Shown here piece by piece: positions 43,093-55,436 of a DNA stretch of 64,000 nt. The notes under the pieces were generated by a model. It was not told where the DNA came from. It searched no databases and saw only the letters and a program-made list of their open reading frames with translations. Origin of the DNA: Trileptium ribeirensis (Eukaryota; Nematoda; Enoplea; Enoplida; Thoracostomopsidae); assembly GCA_030248225.1 (NCBI GenBank), contig JASANE010028581.1:62001-126000 (forward strand), given 5' to 3'. Made by a program: the position numbers and the translations under genes. Each line of letters opens with the position of its first letter. The first letter of the stretch is position 1.

Positions 43093-44109
43093 GGACCTTT
43101 TTGAGCTACATTTACCACTGAGACTCCGTGTCTCCCTCCCTCTTAGCGGCACGCGGAAACCTATAACAATTTTGTGCAAAATTAGAAAACTTTCAAGGAA
43201 AAATTGGTGAAAACTATGATGAGGACGTTGGAGAAAAGTTTTGGGGACGCTGGATAAAATATTACGTTACCCCCACACTTCTGTTCTACGCCTAAGCAGG
43301 ACCATATATATATACTCCTAGGGCGACGGTCATTGTATACATTGTATGCATGTCATTGTATATATACATTGTATACATACATTGTATGCATTACAACTAG
43401 TGATAAAATATTTGTCTAGGTCTACATACTTTTATATTTACGTATATTACCAAATTATCGTTGTCAAACAGGGGCATTCCCCCGTTTGTACAGTTTGACA
43501 AAGGAGTCGCTCGAAAACGAATACTCAGCGACCACTTTTCATTTCAACGGAACAGTTACATGGGCATTTCTGTTACAATTACGGCATAATACGCACACTT
43601 GAAATGCAGACGTCTTCAAAACAATTATTATTATATATATACAAAATTAAATATATATAGTAATGACCAGGGTAAATATTGACCAGTCAATTTATATGCA
43701 TGAAGATCTAATAATCGAACAATAAATTCATTAACATTGCTATATTCAACTATCCATTTGCATCGCTTGGCAGGTAGATGTTAGATTTTAAGTATTTAAG
43801 CAGCGCAGCAACCAGCCAAAATTCATTGTTGCTCACCCAAACGAGTCCAGTGAGCGCACAATTTAGACTTCCGATCAATTTGTATTAATGTATGCATTCA
43901 TAATTATGCGCAACATTAATAGGACAAGGAAATTTTATAACTGTAGGCACTTGAGAAAATCTTTCACATTTCAGTATACATGCATATATAATATCCAAAT
44001 AATATACATTACATACACAACTGGAATAGCTATGTTTAATATATATATGTGCAGCAAGCAAGTATAATTGGAATACTGGTGAAGACTTACCGCACACATC
44101 AGGACCATT
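43090..44109. other. No supported gene
   Basis: The stretch contains repeated CATTGTATACAT words at 43330-43390 and TATATA runs; no exon was recognised. Confidence 0.4.
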
Positions 44110-46057
44110 CCAGCAAGACGAGCGGCGTTGCCAAATTGAGATAGCTTAGCATATTTTTACCAAAACGGTCCAATTCGTGCTAACTAAATCACACGTACTC
44201 TGGGTTCGCATTTAAGCGCGCCGCCAATGGAGGGAGAGTTAGACGAACAGACCGGGCCGCTTTGCGCCTAGAGGGTCCTATTCTCAGGATGAGCAGCCCC
44301 CTTACCCCACCGATGAACTAAACTATAGCACCAGGAGATCATACACTACACTTTCAAAAAACACTATGGCACTCGACCATATTGCTATAGCTATAAACAT
44401 ATACGTAGTGTTAAACAATAGTGCGATATTTTTTGCCAGCAAGACGAGCGTTGCCAAATTGAGATAGCTTAGCATATTTTTACCAAAATGGTCCAATTCG
44501 TGCTAACTAAATCATCACACGTACTCTGGGTTCGCATTTAAGCGCGCCGCCAATGGAGGGAGAGTTAGACGAACAGACCGGGCCGCTTTGCGCCTAGAGG
44601 GTCCTATTCTCAGGATGAGCAGCCCCCTTACCCCACCGATGAACTAAACTATAGCACCAGGAGATCATACACTACACTTTCAAAAAACACTATGGCACTC
44701 GACCATATTGCTATAGCTATAAACATATACGTAGTGTTAAACAATAGTGCGATATTTTTTGCCAGCAAGACGAGCGTTGCCAAATTGAGATAGCTTAGCA
44801 TATTTTTACCAAAACGGTCCAATTCGTGCTAACTAAATCACACGTACTCTGGGTTCGCATTTAAGCGCGCCGCCAATGGAGGGAGAGTTAGACGAACAGA
44901 CCGGGCCGCTTTGCGCCTAGAGGGTCCTATTCTCAGGATGAGCAGCCCCCTTACCCCACCGATGAACTAAACTATAGCACCAGGAGATCATACACTACAC
45001 TTTCAAAAAACACTATGGCACTCGACCATATTGCTATAGCTATAAACATATACGTAGTGTTAAACAATAGTGCGATATTTTTTGCCAGCAAGACGAGCGT
45101 TGCCAAATTGAGATAGCTTAGCATATTTTTACCAAAATGGTCCAATTCGTGCTAACTAAATCATCACACGTACTCTGGGTTCGCATTTAAGCGCGCCGCC
45201 AATGGAGGGAGAGTTAGACGAACAGACCGGGCCGCTTTGCGCCTAGAGGGTCCTATTCTCAGGATGAGCAGCCCCCTTACCCCCACCGATGAACTAAACT
45301 ATAGCACCAGGAGATCATAGACTACACTTTCAAAAAACACTATGGCACTCGACCATATTGCTATAGCTATAAACATATACGTAGTGTTAAACAATAGTGC
45401 GATATTTTTTGCCAGCAAGACGAGCGTTGCCAAATTGAGATAGCTTAGCATATTTTTACCAAAACGGTCCAATTCGTGCTAACTAAATCACACGTACTCT
45501 GGGTTCGCATTTAAGCGCGCCGCCAATGGAGGGAGAGTTAGACGAACAGACCGGGCCGCTTTGCGCCTAGAGGGTCCTATTCTCAGGATGAGCAGCCCCC
45601 TTACCCCACCGATGAACTAAACTATAGCACCAGGAGATCATACACTACACTTTCAAAAAACACTATGGCACTCGACCATATTGCTATAGCTATAAACATA
45701 TACGTAGTGTTAAACAATAGTGCGATATTTTTTGCCAGCAAGACGAGCGTTGCCAAATTGAGATAGCTTAGCATATTTTTACCAAAACGGTCCAATTCGT
45801 GCTAACTAAATCACACGTACTCTGGGTTCGCATTTAAGCGCGCCGCCAATGGAGGGAGAGTTAGACGAACAGACCGGGCCGCTTTGCGCCTAGAGGGTCC
45901 TATTCTCAGGATGAGCAGCCCCCTTACCCCACCGATGAACTAAACTATAGCACCAGGAGATCATACACTACACTTTCAAAAAACACTATGGCACTCGACC
46001 ATATTGCTATAGCTATAAACATATACGTAGTGTTAAACAATAGTGCGATATTTTTTG
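44110..46057. repeat. Six-copy tandem array, 323-327 bp unit, two alternating variants
   Basis: Units start with CCAGCAAGACGAGCG at 44110, 44436, 44762, 45085, 45412 and 45735. Their lengths are 326, 326, 323, 327, 323 and 323 bp, and the array ends sharply at ATATTTTTTG (46057). Copies 2 and 4 share AAAATGGTCC and a TCA insertion (AAATCATCACACG), while copies 1, 3, 5 and 6 have AAAACGGTCC without the insertion. Copy 1 has an extra GGC. The array order is therefore A-B-A-B-A-A. Each unit has a GC-richer half around GCGCGCCGCCAATGG and an AT-rich half. There is no ORF of note. Identity between units is very high, so amplification is recent. Confidence 0.97.
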
Positions 46058-49000
46058 GCTAAATGGCCTTTCTATACCCAAACATTATTTTTTGTGTTAT
46101 TAAATGTTCCCAAGGTAAAAACAATGCTCTCAACGTTCCGTAGCCGGCAGCTTAAAAGATGCCGATACTCCAATACACCGAACATCGGCGGTGCTAGCGC
46201 TGCGCAGTTTCGATGCCCTCAGCTTAACGTTAAAAGCGCATATTGCTTGATTGCAACGAACGGAAAGCAGCCCTATCATGAATAGATATTCTATGCGTTG
46301 TAAAGAAGCGACAGTCGTCAGTTCTTGACACTGCCACAGAGAGCATAAATTATACGCGTAAGCAATTAGCACTCACGGTTTATTATTAATTCCCGTTTAA
46401 ATTTTCTAACTTTAGCTGAGTATGATGATGCTTGATCAATTTTTACAAGACCACATAAAATTTGGCACAAGTTGTTTTCATGTCAGCTTAAAACACATAT
46501 ATACATATCTTAAACAGTGACTCTTCAGTGCTCGACTCAAGTTTCAGATTAAGATTCTGTCAAATCCGTATTCAATGCTTGAAGCAATGCCATAATCATT
46601 TTATGAATATATACTCAATCTTAACACATTTTTGTTTTTATTAAAAATATAATGCAGGCTTTTAAAGCTATTGGTCAAATACCCGTACACAACAATTCCA
46701 CGCAAAATTTCAGTTAAGTTTTATTTAAATGTAGCCGCATTATTCAAATTCAATCGCCGAAACAAATTGATATAACCTAAATTAAGCAGTCAAGTAAGTT
46801 GTTGAAATGATAAAAACTGTTATGTTCATATATGTTCACACCCACGAACTAACATGCTCATCGTCATTTATTTTGCATTCAACACGACCAAAGACAGATG
46901 CAATAATACCCCTTTTTCATACAAATAAAATAACAATGCAAGTAATTACGTTTGCTAACCAAAACTAATATTTTTCATCTTACTGAAAATCACATAAATT
47001 ATAGCCAAGATTAGTAAGCTTAAAATATCGGAAACATCTGAATTTCAGCAAGACTTCAATAGACCTATAAATGCTCTCAAGCCTTCCCATAACAAATACT
47101 TAAGTTTCTTCGGAAAATAAATATGCTGAAAATTTCACCGATAGTGTTCAGTTAATAGTTTTTGCCGTTTTATTAACTCATCAAACAAGTTTTATATACA
47201 CTTACTTAGCGTTTTACAGTGCAAAAACGTTTCCGCATGTTGGCGGCACGCATATCTGTGGAATTCCGCTGTCCTCATAACAGGCGCCTATGGCCTAGCA
47301 ATAGCTGCTTGGCATAACATTGCAATGCTAAATCCAAAAATAGATATACTGGGTTATGTAAACTGTAAAGCTCTTCACAAAATTTTGTGCATTTCAGTGG
47401 CGGGGTGGGGACTCCCACTGCGTCCATGTGTCGTTTTCGGTACACACTGATATGGATACTCGTCACTCGTTCCCTGTATATACCGTTTCAGCTACTAATT
47501 GCACTAAATCATTACATTAAAGTCCGTATTTAAATACGTACTTATGGTATGGTTAAAATACTGTATATAACTATTTGAATTTGACTATACACATAATTTA
47601 ATATTATCTGCAAATTAATGCATTGTTAACATTACAATTAAATATACACTTCATTTTGCAACCACGATACTACATTCCGTTGCATTATATCACCCCGGAT
47701 CGAATTATATTGACCATCTGTTTACCGAAATACCGTCATTATTATTAATTATTACAGAATAAATTTGACCCGACGAACCACCAATCGATCGATGGACGAA
47801 CATTGACTGACAACAACAATGACAGCGGTACCATGACGTACCACCTAGTACCACTGTCGCTTTGGTAGATTCTTCGACCTAATAAATGTATACGTTCGTT
47901 CGTACATTGGAGCCATAAGAAATCATTCCGGTATTTATATCTAAATTTAAAATCACATCATCACCGTCGTCACACACCATTTTCGCTGTAGTCGTAATAT
48001 ATTCTTTGTCGAGCGGGAATCTCGAAATGCTGACATTATTAATCGGCAAATTTTATGATCCGTACATTTATCGTATACATAACTATATATATTACAAAAC
48101 CGAAACCCATAACGTAATAAATCGAAGCATGATCTCTTCAATCGATCGATTTTGGAAATTATTTAAAATTTACATCAAAATATCAATATCAGATTTTAGT
48201 GGCAGCTTGGCTCCTAATTCTGTTTTAGCTTTGTTATGTCATCCTACTATTCTGTGATACACTACACTATCCACTCATTTACTACATTCACTGACAAAAT
48301 AAAGATGTTGGTATTCATGCCAAGCCAACCGATCGTTCTGCATTTTTAAAGAGGCTAAGAAACGTCAAAAATTCTTCAGAGATATCCTGATGTAATGTGA
48401 TCAAAGTCTACTTTTTTATCAGGCAGAGCCGCGCAGAACGCCGCGCAAAAGTGCGGGGGAAGGGACGCCGCAACCGGAAAATTGGAGAGCTTTTTCTCGA
48501 AAAGTGAGGGAGCCGTGGACAGTCACTCCCCCGCCCGCGTCGGGCTGTAACCGTGTTATCACATGGACTACACTTAATTCAAACAAGCTGTGATATTCCA
48601 TTCATTTAATCGTAAATACACCTATCTTGTGACTTTACGACAAACACAGTGCCTGTCTGCGTTGCTGAGGAACTGCTTAAGCTTAGTTTATATAAATTTA
48701 CAAGAATTCCATTATATATATGCTAGAAGACGCACGCTGGTTCCCCTTGACTGAACATATAAAACTTTACCCTCCCCCGAGCATAAGCTCTACGTACAGC
48801 CTGGGGTTACAACAGGTCAAAAAATTTAGGTGTCTTCACCCAATATTGGGTACTAATATTTGACCATAAGATACTCATGCAATTTTCCCCCCACTGTTAT
48901 TGTGGAACCGTGACATGTTTCAACTTAGCACGAAATCCGTTTGTGAAGTTATACATAATAGTTGCAAAAAAACCAATCACTTGTCAGATGAAACATAACG

Positions 49001-49489
49001 GGCTAATCACCATCCCAATGTCGCATACCTGATCTTGATCTCCTAAGCTCGTCCACGTAAATACAAGTCCACCAACAGCATCCACTGCTAGTAAAATACT
49101 ATCTGATAATAGATTTTACTCAATAACGGCTTAATACAGCTTCCAATACACGATCCATGTAAGCTGCGAGTTTATACCGCTAGATTGGGACCACGAATGA
49201 GCGCCAGTGGCTGAGAAAGACGCCCGGAGACAGGTGCTATACCGTCTGGCTGGAAACGCCCAAATTTTTCAATATGATGAAACGCAGTATATATATGAAA
49301 TTTTGTTAATTTGCACGCTTTTCACACCATGCGTGGAAGTTTTTCTACAAAGTGTGTCACTGGAACAGGGCTGTAAACGGGTCAATGTTTAGAGACCTGT
49401 GACCCATTTGACCCGTTGGTACAGGGACAAGTCTTAATTTTACTAGTGTTTGTGTGCTATTTAGTATGTGTTGTATGAAAATGATTCGA
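46058..49489. other. No supported gene
   Basis: AT-rich, with short ORFs only. A GC-rich patch at about 48420-48550 is flanked by ordinary AT-rich DNA and has no recognised identity. Confidence 0.4.
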
Positions 49490-49990
49490 CATTAAAGACC
49501 ACCCACAACCCTGTAATGACATGATACGGCAACAACAGGTCTCCGTCACCATTGTATTCAGCGCGCTTATGCATGTTTGTTTGACACTTCCAACCCAACA
49601 ATATACCACAAAAACAAAACAGGAGCTCTATGAGAGTAGGTCGGAACACCCTAAATACCCTTTATCCACCCGGAAGAATACAATGCAGCAGCAATACCTC
49701 TCGGATAGCAATACCATCGTATTCAAGGTGCTTGAAAGCCTATATAAGAATGGTTGGACACTCCCATCCCGCAATAACATAACACAAAAGTAAAAAAGGG
49801 CTTCTATATTAACAGGTCGGCAGATCCTACAACACCCTATATCATCCTGGAACGACATTATACAACCACCATAGGTCTCCGACGGCAATACTGTTGTACT
49901 AACCGTGCCCGAAAACCTAAATAATCATGTCGTGACGCTCGTACCCTGCGATAACATGTCACAAACCAAAAAAATGGCGTTACTTAAAAG
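49490..49990. repeat. Old diverged tandem repeat, about three units of 165-175 bp
   Basis: Three segments share an ordered set of words: AGGTCGG or CAGGTCTCCG, then ACACCCTA or ACCACCCACA, then CAATACC or CAATACTG, then GATAACATG or CAATAACATAACACAAA, then a run of A. Each is followed by GGGCTTCTATATTAACAGG or similar. Approximate unit boundaries are 49490, 49641 and 49816. Divergence is high, so the exact boundaries are uncertain. Confidence 0.55.
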
Positions 49991-51966
49991 GCCCAGGGAG
50001 ACGCCTGACAATAAAAGTGATGTACAGCAGTTGTAGCTCTCTATGAGTTGATTTCGGAATGTGGTCTCCTAACTAAAGTTGGGGGCGGGGTGGGTGGCTC
50101 AGAACAAGTCAGAAAACACAGCACAAAATATGTGGGGCAGAACGAAAGTTGAGCAAACGGTACAAATGTGGGAAAATTGTTTCTCCTTCCAAAACATGGA
50201 ACAAATAACGGAAAAAATGGAGCGTATCATATCACAACATATATTATGTAGTGTGGTATGAGTGTCAATCACACTTTACTTCCAGGGTTCATCATGAAGT
50301 CTTTGTACAACGCAATGTTTTCAACTCGTCAATACATGCATTTTTTAAATGCCCATGTCCGTTGAAATGTAGGCGCATGAAACGTTAACGTATTTCTGTA
50401 AATATTTATCGGTCAGACCGTTTGATCCGCGACTCGCAGTGACGCGTCGCAAAGTCTACTGCAGTTGACCCGTTTCAAGCGCTGCCCTGCAATCGAAGTA
50501 GCAAAGCAAAAAGGGTCGAGTTGATCCTCCTGCCATCATCGGCTGCGACTCCGCTCAGTGCGATGCTTTTTTCAAGACCGCCTGTCCTGTAGTCGATTAC
50601 CGGATAAATTTTTGGCTTGTGACATGTCCTTTGTTTATATATTTAGTCGTTATTATATATTTTCATTTGTAAATATCATTTCTAACTACGATATGCCGAA
50701 ACAAACTTTTAAACACATTTTATCCTATTACCATCGGGATAGCCACAAATATATAATTCGGCTAGAAATAAAAAGTCCGAATGCGCTCCCAACAATACCT
50801 ATCTATGATATATATGTAAGCTTCGCGAGGCGCCATGACACCATTTTGCTACCCTAGACTATTTATAATAATAATAATAAATAAAATGCACATAAGAAGA
50901 TCAAGTTTTGTTCATCGGTCAATTTTCCCTGCTACAAAAAACAGAACAGTGCAACACGCTCCCCCTCCCTCTCTCTCTCTAGCGGCTGGTCTCTAAACGT
51001 CGTTTTAGCTGTTGGCGTAAAACGTGAATTGTGTTCTTGATTGAAAGGCGTTATTAGTTATTGATATCGGCCTACTATTGTACCGGATACGGTCGGTTCG
51101 TCGGTGCATATAAATCGTCAGCACACAAACTGTAATACACAATTGGCCCAGGCAACATTTACGCATTCTTATTATTTTATATTCTTCGTAGGCATTTATT
51201 CCTTCTAGTTTCGGGCATGCCGCCCGCCCGCCCGACCATTGAATTGCACTGCCGCTCGCTCGCTGGCTGTTTGTTACGATGCCGTGTGCGTGCTTGTAAT
51301 TTAATATTAGCTCAATATCGCCCACAGAGATAAGATATCCATCCATCCATCGATTGGAAGGGCTCGGGTGTCGGCGTGGCTTAAAATGACGAAAAGCGCC
51401 GAAAGCGCAGCGCAGGCCGAAAACTGAGATATTTATTATTATAAGAAGCAAGCAGTGGAGACAATAAAGAGAGCGAGAACAACAAGAATGAAGAATGAAA
51501 ACTACCCGCCGTGTGAAATAGATACAAAATATCGTCCGTCTCCAATCTCTGTCGCTCCCTCTATTAGTGGTACGCGATGCGGTGTGGAGTGTTTGTTTGT
51601 CCCGGAGAGTGCAATACCACTACTAACAACAACAACAATAATGATACATTTTATTTATTTGTTTATTCTTAACGAAATAACGCTTTCCGAGTTGCACAAC
51701 GTACCAGGCCAAACCGCTCATATCTTATTGCTGAAATGCGGCTACTAAATATTAATCTCTTTTCGCCATATCTATCTATCCTATCAGCTACAATATCTAC
51801 TATCTTGTCTCGATTTGAGCTACTGCTGCCATCGCCGATCGATTGAATTTGATAGTCGTGTTATTTGATGATTTTGACGGATCAATATCATCCAATTTCA
51901 CCGTAATCAGCGAATATTAATATTATCATCAAAACAGCAACAATAATACGAGTAGTGTACGTCAAG
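49991..51966. other. No supported gene; GC-richer low-complexity patch at about 51.2 kb
   Basis: Short runs such as CCGCCCGCCCGCCCG, CTCGCTCGCTGGCT and ATCCATCCATCC occur at 51215-51355. A minus-strand ORF of 148 codons (51005-51451) overlaps this patch but has no recognisable domain and a composition dictated by the simple repeats. Confidence 0.4.
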
Positions 51967-52306
51967 CAGGAGCGTAACCAAGATTTCGAGAAAAGGGGTT
52001 CTTGTCCCACTGACGTCGGCGCAAACGGGTGGTCCAAGGTGGGGCCAACAAAATCTTTCATTTCATACGTTCACAGTTATCTAGTAACGAAAATGATCTA
52101 TAACTACTCCGTCGTCGACAAACAGTTTTAGAAAAATTCATCTTTTTACATAATATGTTTTGTGTATTTTGGTCAAAGGTCTTTAATTTCAGATTACGTT
52201 TCTGACGTACGTAATTCTTTCTTTCTTTCGAGGACATGAGAGAGGTGAAATAATTTTCCGACAGCAAAAAGGAGTCTAGACCTCCTGTACCTCCCTGACG
52301 CGCTTG
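51967..52306. mobile_element. Second copy of the 340-bp hAT-type MITE (worn)
   Basis: It starts CAGGAGCGTAACCAAGATTT and shares ordered blocks with 40673-41012: CCCACTGAC, GGTGGTCCAAGGTGGGG, TTCACAGTTAT then CTAGT, TTTTGTGTATTTTGG, GACGTACGTAATTCTT and a closing CCTCCCTGACGCGC. The right end is degraded and no target duplication is visible. It abuts a LINE fragment on its right. Confidence 0.65.
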
Positions 52307-52309
52307 AGG

Positions 52310-52756
52310 TGCAGATCTATAAAGAAGGACATTTGTGCATGGAGTCCATATCTGGAAAGAGACATTGTATTGCTCGAATCGGTGCAACGCAGGGCGACAA
52401 AGCTAGTTCCTGAAATTAGTGATTTTGACTATGAAAATAGACTACAGTGGTTAGGCATCGACTCTCTACGTCTCCGCCGTGTTCGTGCTGATCTTATTCT
52501 ACTACATAAGATGATACATGGACTTGTGGACTTTGAATGGAACAACCTTGTGGAACTAGCTCCTTCAAATGGCCTTCGTCGTCATTATCTCCATTTACGT
52601 GTTAACCGAGTCGCTAGACACAACTATCGAAAATTTCAATTTGCGGTGCGTGTAGTCGGCATGTGGAACGATCTACCCGAACTTGTTGTTTCGGCACCGA
52701 CAACAGATATTTTTAAATCAAGACTCCACGACTCCGGTTTTCTAGCACGTTGTTGA
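52310..52756 (+). mobile_element. LINE reverse transcriptase C-terminal fragment
   Basis: An open frame encodes a non-LTR RT C-terminal region: WSPYLERDIVLLESVQRRAT, then NRLQWLGIDSLRLRRVRADL, then FAVRVVGMWNDLPELVV and SRLHDSGF before the stop at 52754. The VQRRATKL, LRLRRVRADL and WNDLP motifs are the standard end of LINE ORF2. Sequence differs clearly from the VQRYFTRRL family at 36 and 42.6 kb, so it belongs to a different LINE lineage. The catalytic RT core is absent, so the copy is 5'-truncated. Confidence 0.85.
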
Positions 52757-53972
52757 CACCGTGGTTTGGCTGTTCTCCGTGTTCTTTCAGTTGTGTTCAA
52801 ATCGAAACTGCCGCTAGAACTGAAGCGGCATTATTTCTGGCCCCAATCGACAAGCTGTCAAATATACAAAGAAGTGATATACGTACATGGACGGGGGCCG
52901 GACCGGTGAGCATTACCGGTGAGCAAGGACTACAACAATGCATAATGAAGTTATAAATGAAGGTGTAAACAATACGTATATAGCAAGAGAACAGTAAATC
53001 AGAATTTCGCAAACGGTGACCAGATTATTCATATGTTGTGCCTCCAAACAATGTCAGTAAACGAAAACTATATATAGCAAAAACAAATCAAGGACGCAGC
53101 ACTCAGCAGTGAGGTGTAGCGCAAAATTGCCGGGCCGCCGTATCAAAGAGTGGTGGTGCCCTCTTGCTGCGCGCCGTTAAACAAGTACAACGGAACAATG
53201 CGCATAAATGTTAATATCTGTGACAACACCGCAAACCATGTATATATATATTTGAAACTTGAAGATTATATACGTACTTCAAATGGGTATTATTTTGTGC
53301 TGTTAACTCAATACAACTATGCAACAACAATGAGCAATGTAAGACTTGAGCGTCCCCAATTGTTTCGCTCAGTCTGATTTTGACCACAGCAATACATACC
53401 TACGTTACGTACACACTCGTGTGCCAACGCAGATTATTTGGGCTCATTTAGCAAAACTTGCGCCCCCTTTCAACGTTGCAGAATTTTTCCCAAAATCAAC
53501 ATCTCCTAATCGTTCAGCAAAAAGCAAAAATCAGTTAATCGACGACGCAGAGGTTAATATTTCTTCTGTCGTGATTAGAGATACGTAAATTCGGGATTTA
53601 GGCCCTCCGCCCACACAGCTATCAAAATCACAATTATACTAGATCAGCTTCATCGACTTTAACCGCTCGTGTCAATACTGCGCACAATATGTAGTTAACA
53701 ACCCTGTAACGCCCATGGCATTGAATTAGATAATCGTATATATGCATGTGCTATGCACTTTTTGCGAGATTTCATAAGGAATCGAGCAACAGCTGTTAGA
53801 TAGGTTTGCGTCCACCGCTTCTTCTACTGCTGCAATAGGACATCGACTTTGCGATGGTCAAACAACTCCACAATATACAAATACGAATTCGAGCGTTAAA
53901 GAGTCAATGTTTAGTTGTTGGCAATGATACAATACGGCAATAAAATAACAAAATGGCCCAATTTATATATTT
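52757..53972. other. No supported gene
   Basis: Short ORFs are present, the largest 80 codons at 53346-53588 with no recognisable motif. If the Eph gene continues past this point, the stretch would be intronic. Confidence 0.4.
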
Positions 53973-55137
53973 CAGGGAGTAACCGGAATTCCGGTTCCGG
54001 CGAAAATCGTGTTCCGGTTGCGGTTCCGGCAAAGGGCAAAAACCATACCGGAACCGGAACTCCGGTTTAAAAATTTTCTTTGAAATTTTCCAAGTTTTTT
54101 GCTTCATCCTGTAATCCAAACATATGTAATATATATTATACAATGATTAAGCTCCAATAATGCCAAGCAAAAGAAAAGATTAACTAACCAATTTACCGTG
54201 TGAAACGTAAAAGTAGGGCACATAATTTTAGCATGATTTTTTCATAATAAGCTGCAGGAGTTTGTTAAACCAAAGCCAGATTGATGCTTGTAGCAGCTAT
54301 TTTACACATCCAGAAGTCTGTGGGATGCGTTCGAATTAAACCGGTCCAACTCGGTAACAGAGTATGGCTTACGCAGAAGTACTTAGGGTATGCTTGGCTA
54401 ACATAAATTGCGTCAAGCACCCGCCAGTGCGCTTGTAAACTTGGTAAATCAGTCTAAATTGAAGTAAACTAACGTTATCTGCAACGCAGCCAGGAACTGC
54501 TTTCTTGGCAATGAACTGTGCGAGCAGCATCACAGTGTGTCTCATTTATAGCAGTCTGATTAGAAAGTTATCATCATTATGATCTAACTGACGGGCACTG
54601 TTTGTCCAACGCAGGCCTAAACAGTGTCTCTGACCACTGATCAGAAAATTACCTTCTATCTATTATTTCCTCTTAGAATCATATAAACCAATAATTTTAA
54701 GTTTCCTGCAGAAGAACATGTAACAAATGTATGTGTATTTAATGGAGGCGACTGGAGACAGAGCGAAAGTGCGTATTCTATGCTCCAAGCTTTGTAAGCC
54801 CATTCGATTTGACGCAGTATACGTAATTGTGTATAGTGGAAGATATTTTTTGCTCTGAATGTCCAAAAACCGACATATTTGATCGATAAATAAACATTAT
54901 TAGCTTCCTCAGTCTCTTTAAAGTTTCAAAAAGACAATAATACCATCGCAATACATTAAGTTTAATGTAAAAGTTATTTTTAATGCATTTTAAATCCACT
55001 ATACCTTCATTTCTTCCATCATCTGTTTTACTATATGTAAATTTCGAAGACCAGGTTCCGGTTCCGGTTCCGGTTTAAACGGACGGTTCCGGTTGCTGGT
55101 TCCGGTTCCGGTAAATTTCGGTTCCGGTTATTCCCTG
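53973..55137 (-). mobile_element. 1.16 kb non-autonomous hAT-type element, copy B
   Basis: This is the reverse orientation of copy A. The left end is CAGGGAGTAACCGGAATTCC and the reverse complement of the right end is CAGGGAATAACCGGAACCG. A perfect 8-bp target duplication ATATATTT flanks it (53965-53972 and 55138-55145). Its interior aligns with copies A and C from end to end, including the segment around CTTAGGGTATGCTTGGCTAA and the one around GGAGGCGACTGGAGACAGAG. No intact transposase is present. Its right end is included in a 180-bp tandem duplication. Confidence 0.95.
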
Positions 55138-55436
55138 ATATATTTATATTATAACGTCGGAGTCTCGCTAATCGATATTCTATTTAGTGCACTAACGTGG
55201 TACATATTGTTGCCAATTTTATGTAATTAAAAGAAACACAGTTCTTGCGAAAAAAAGAACTTCCGGTTCCGGTTGCTGGTTCCGGTTCCGGTAAATTTCG
55301 GTTCCGGTTATTCCCTGATATATTTATATTATAACGTCGGAGTCTCGCTAATCGATATTCTATTTAGTGCACTAACGTGGTACATATTGTTGCCAATTTT
55401 ATGTAATTAAAAGAAACACAGTTCTTGCGAAAAAAG
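55085..55436. repeat. 180-bp tandem duplication across the hAT copy B right end
   Basis: The sequence from about 55085 to 55257 is repeated at an offset of exactly 180 bp (55265 to about 55436). It includes the last 53 bp or so of the hAT element, its ATATATTT target duplication and roughly 120 bp of unique flank with AACGTCGGAGTCTCGCTAAT. The two copies are nearly identical. The duplication therefore arose after the insertion. Confidence 0.95.

Noticed and set aside
44110..46057. tRNA-like or 5S-like gene inside the 325-bp unit (TAGCTTAGCAT ... GGTTCGCATTT)
   Set aside because: Box A and box B matches are incomplete and a T-run lies between them that would stop polymerase III.
44110..46057. 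CRISPR array
   Set aside because: The units are contiguous tandem repeats without unique spacers, and the DNA is from an animal.
51005..51451. 148-codon minus-strand ORF with a hydrophobic start
   Set aside because: It overlaps GC-rich simple repeats that remove stop codons; no domain seen.
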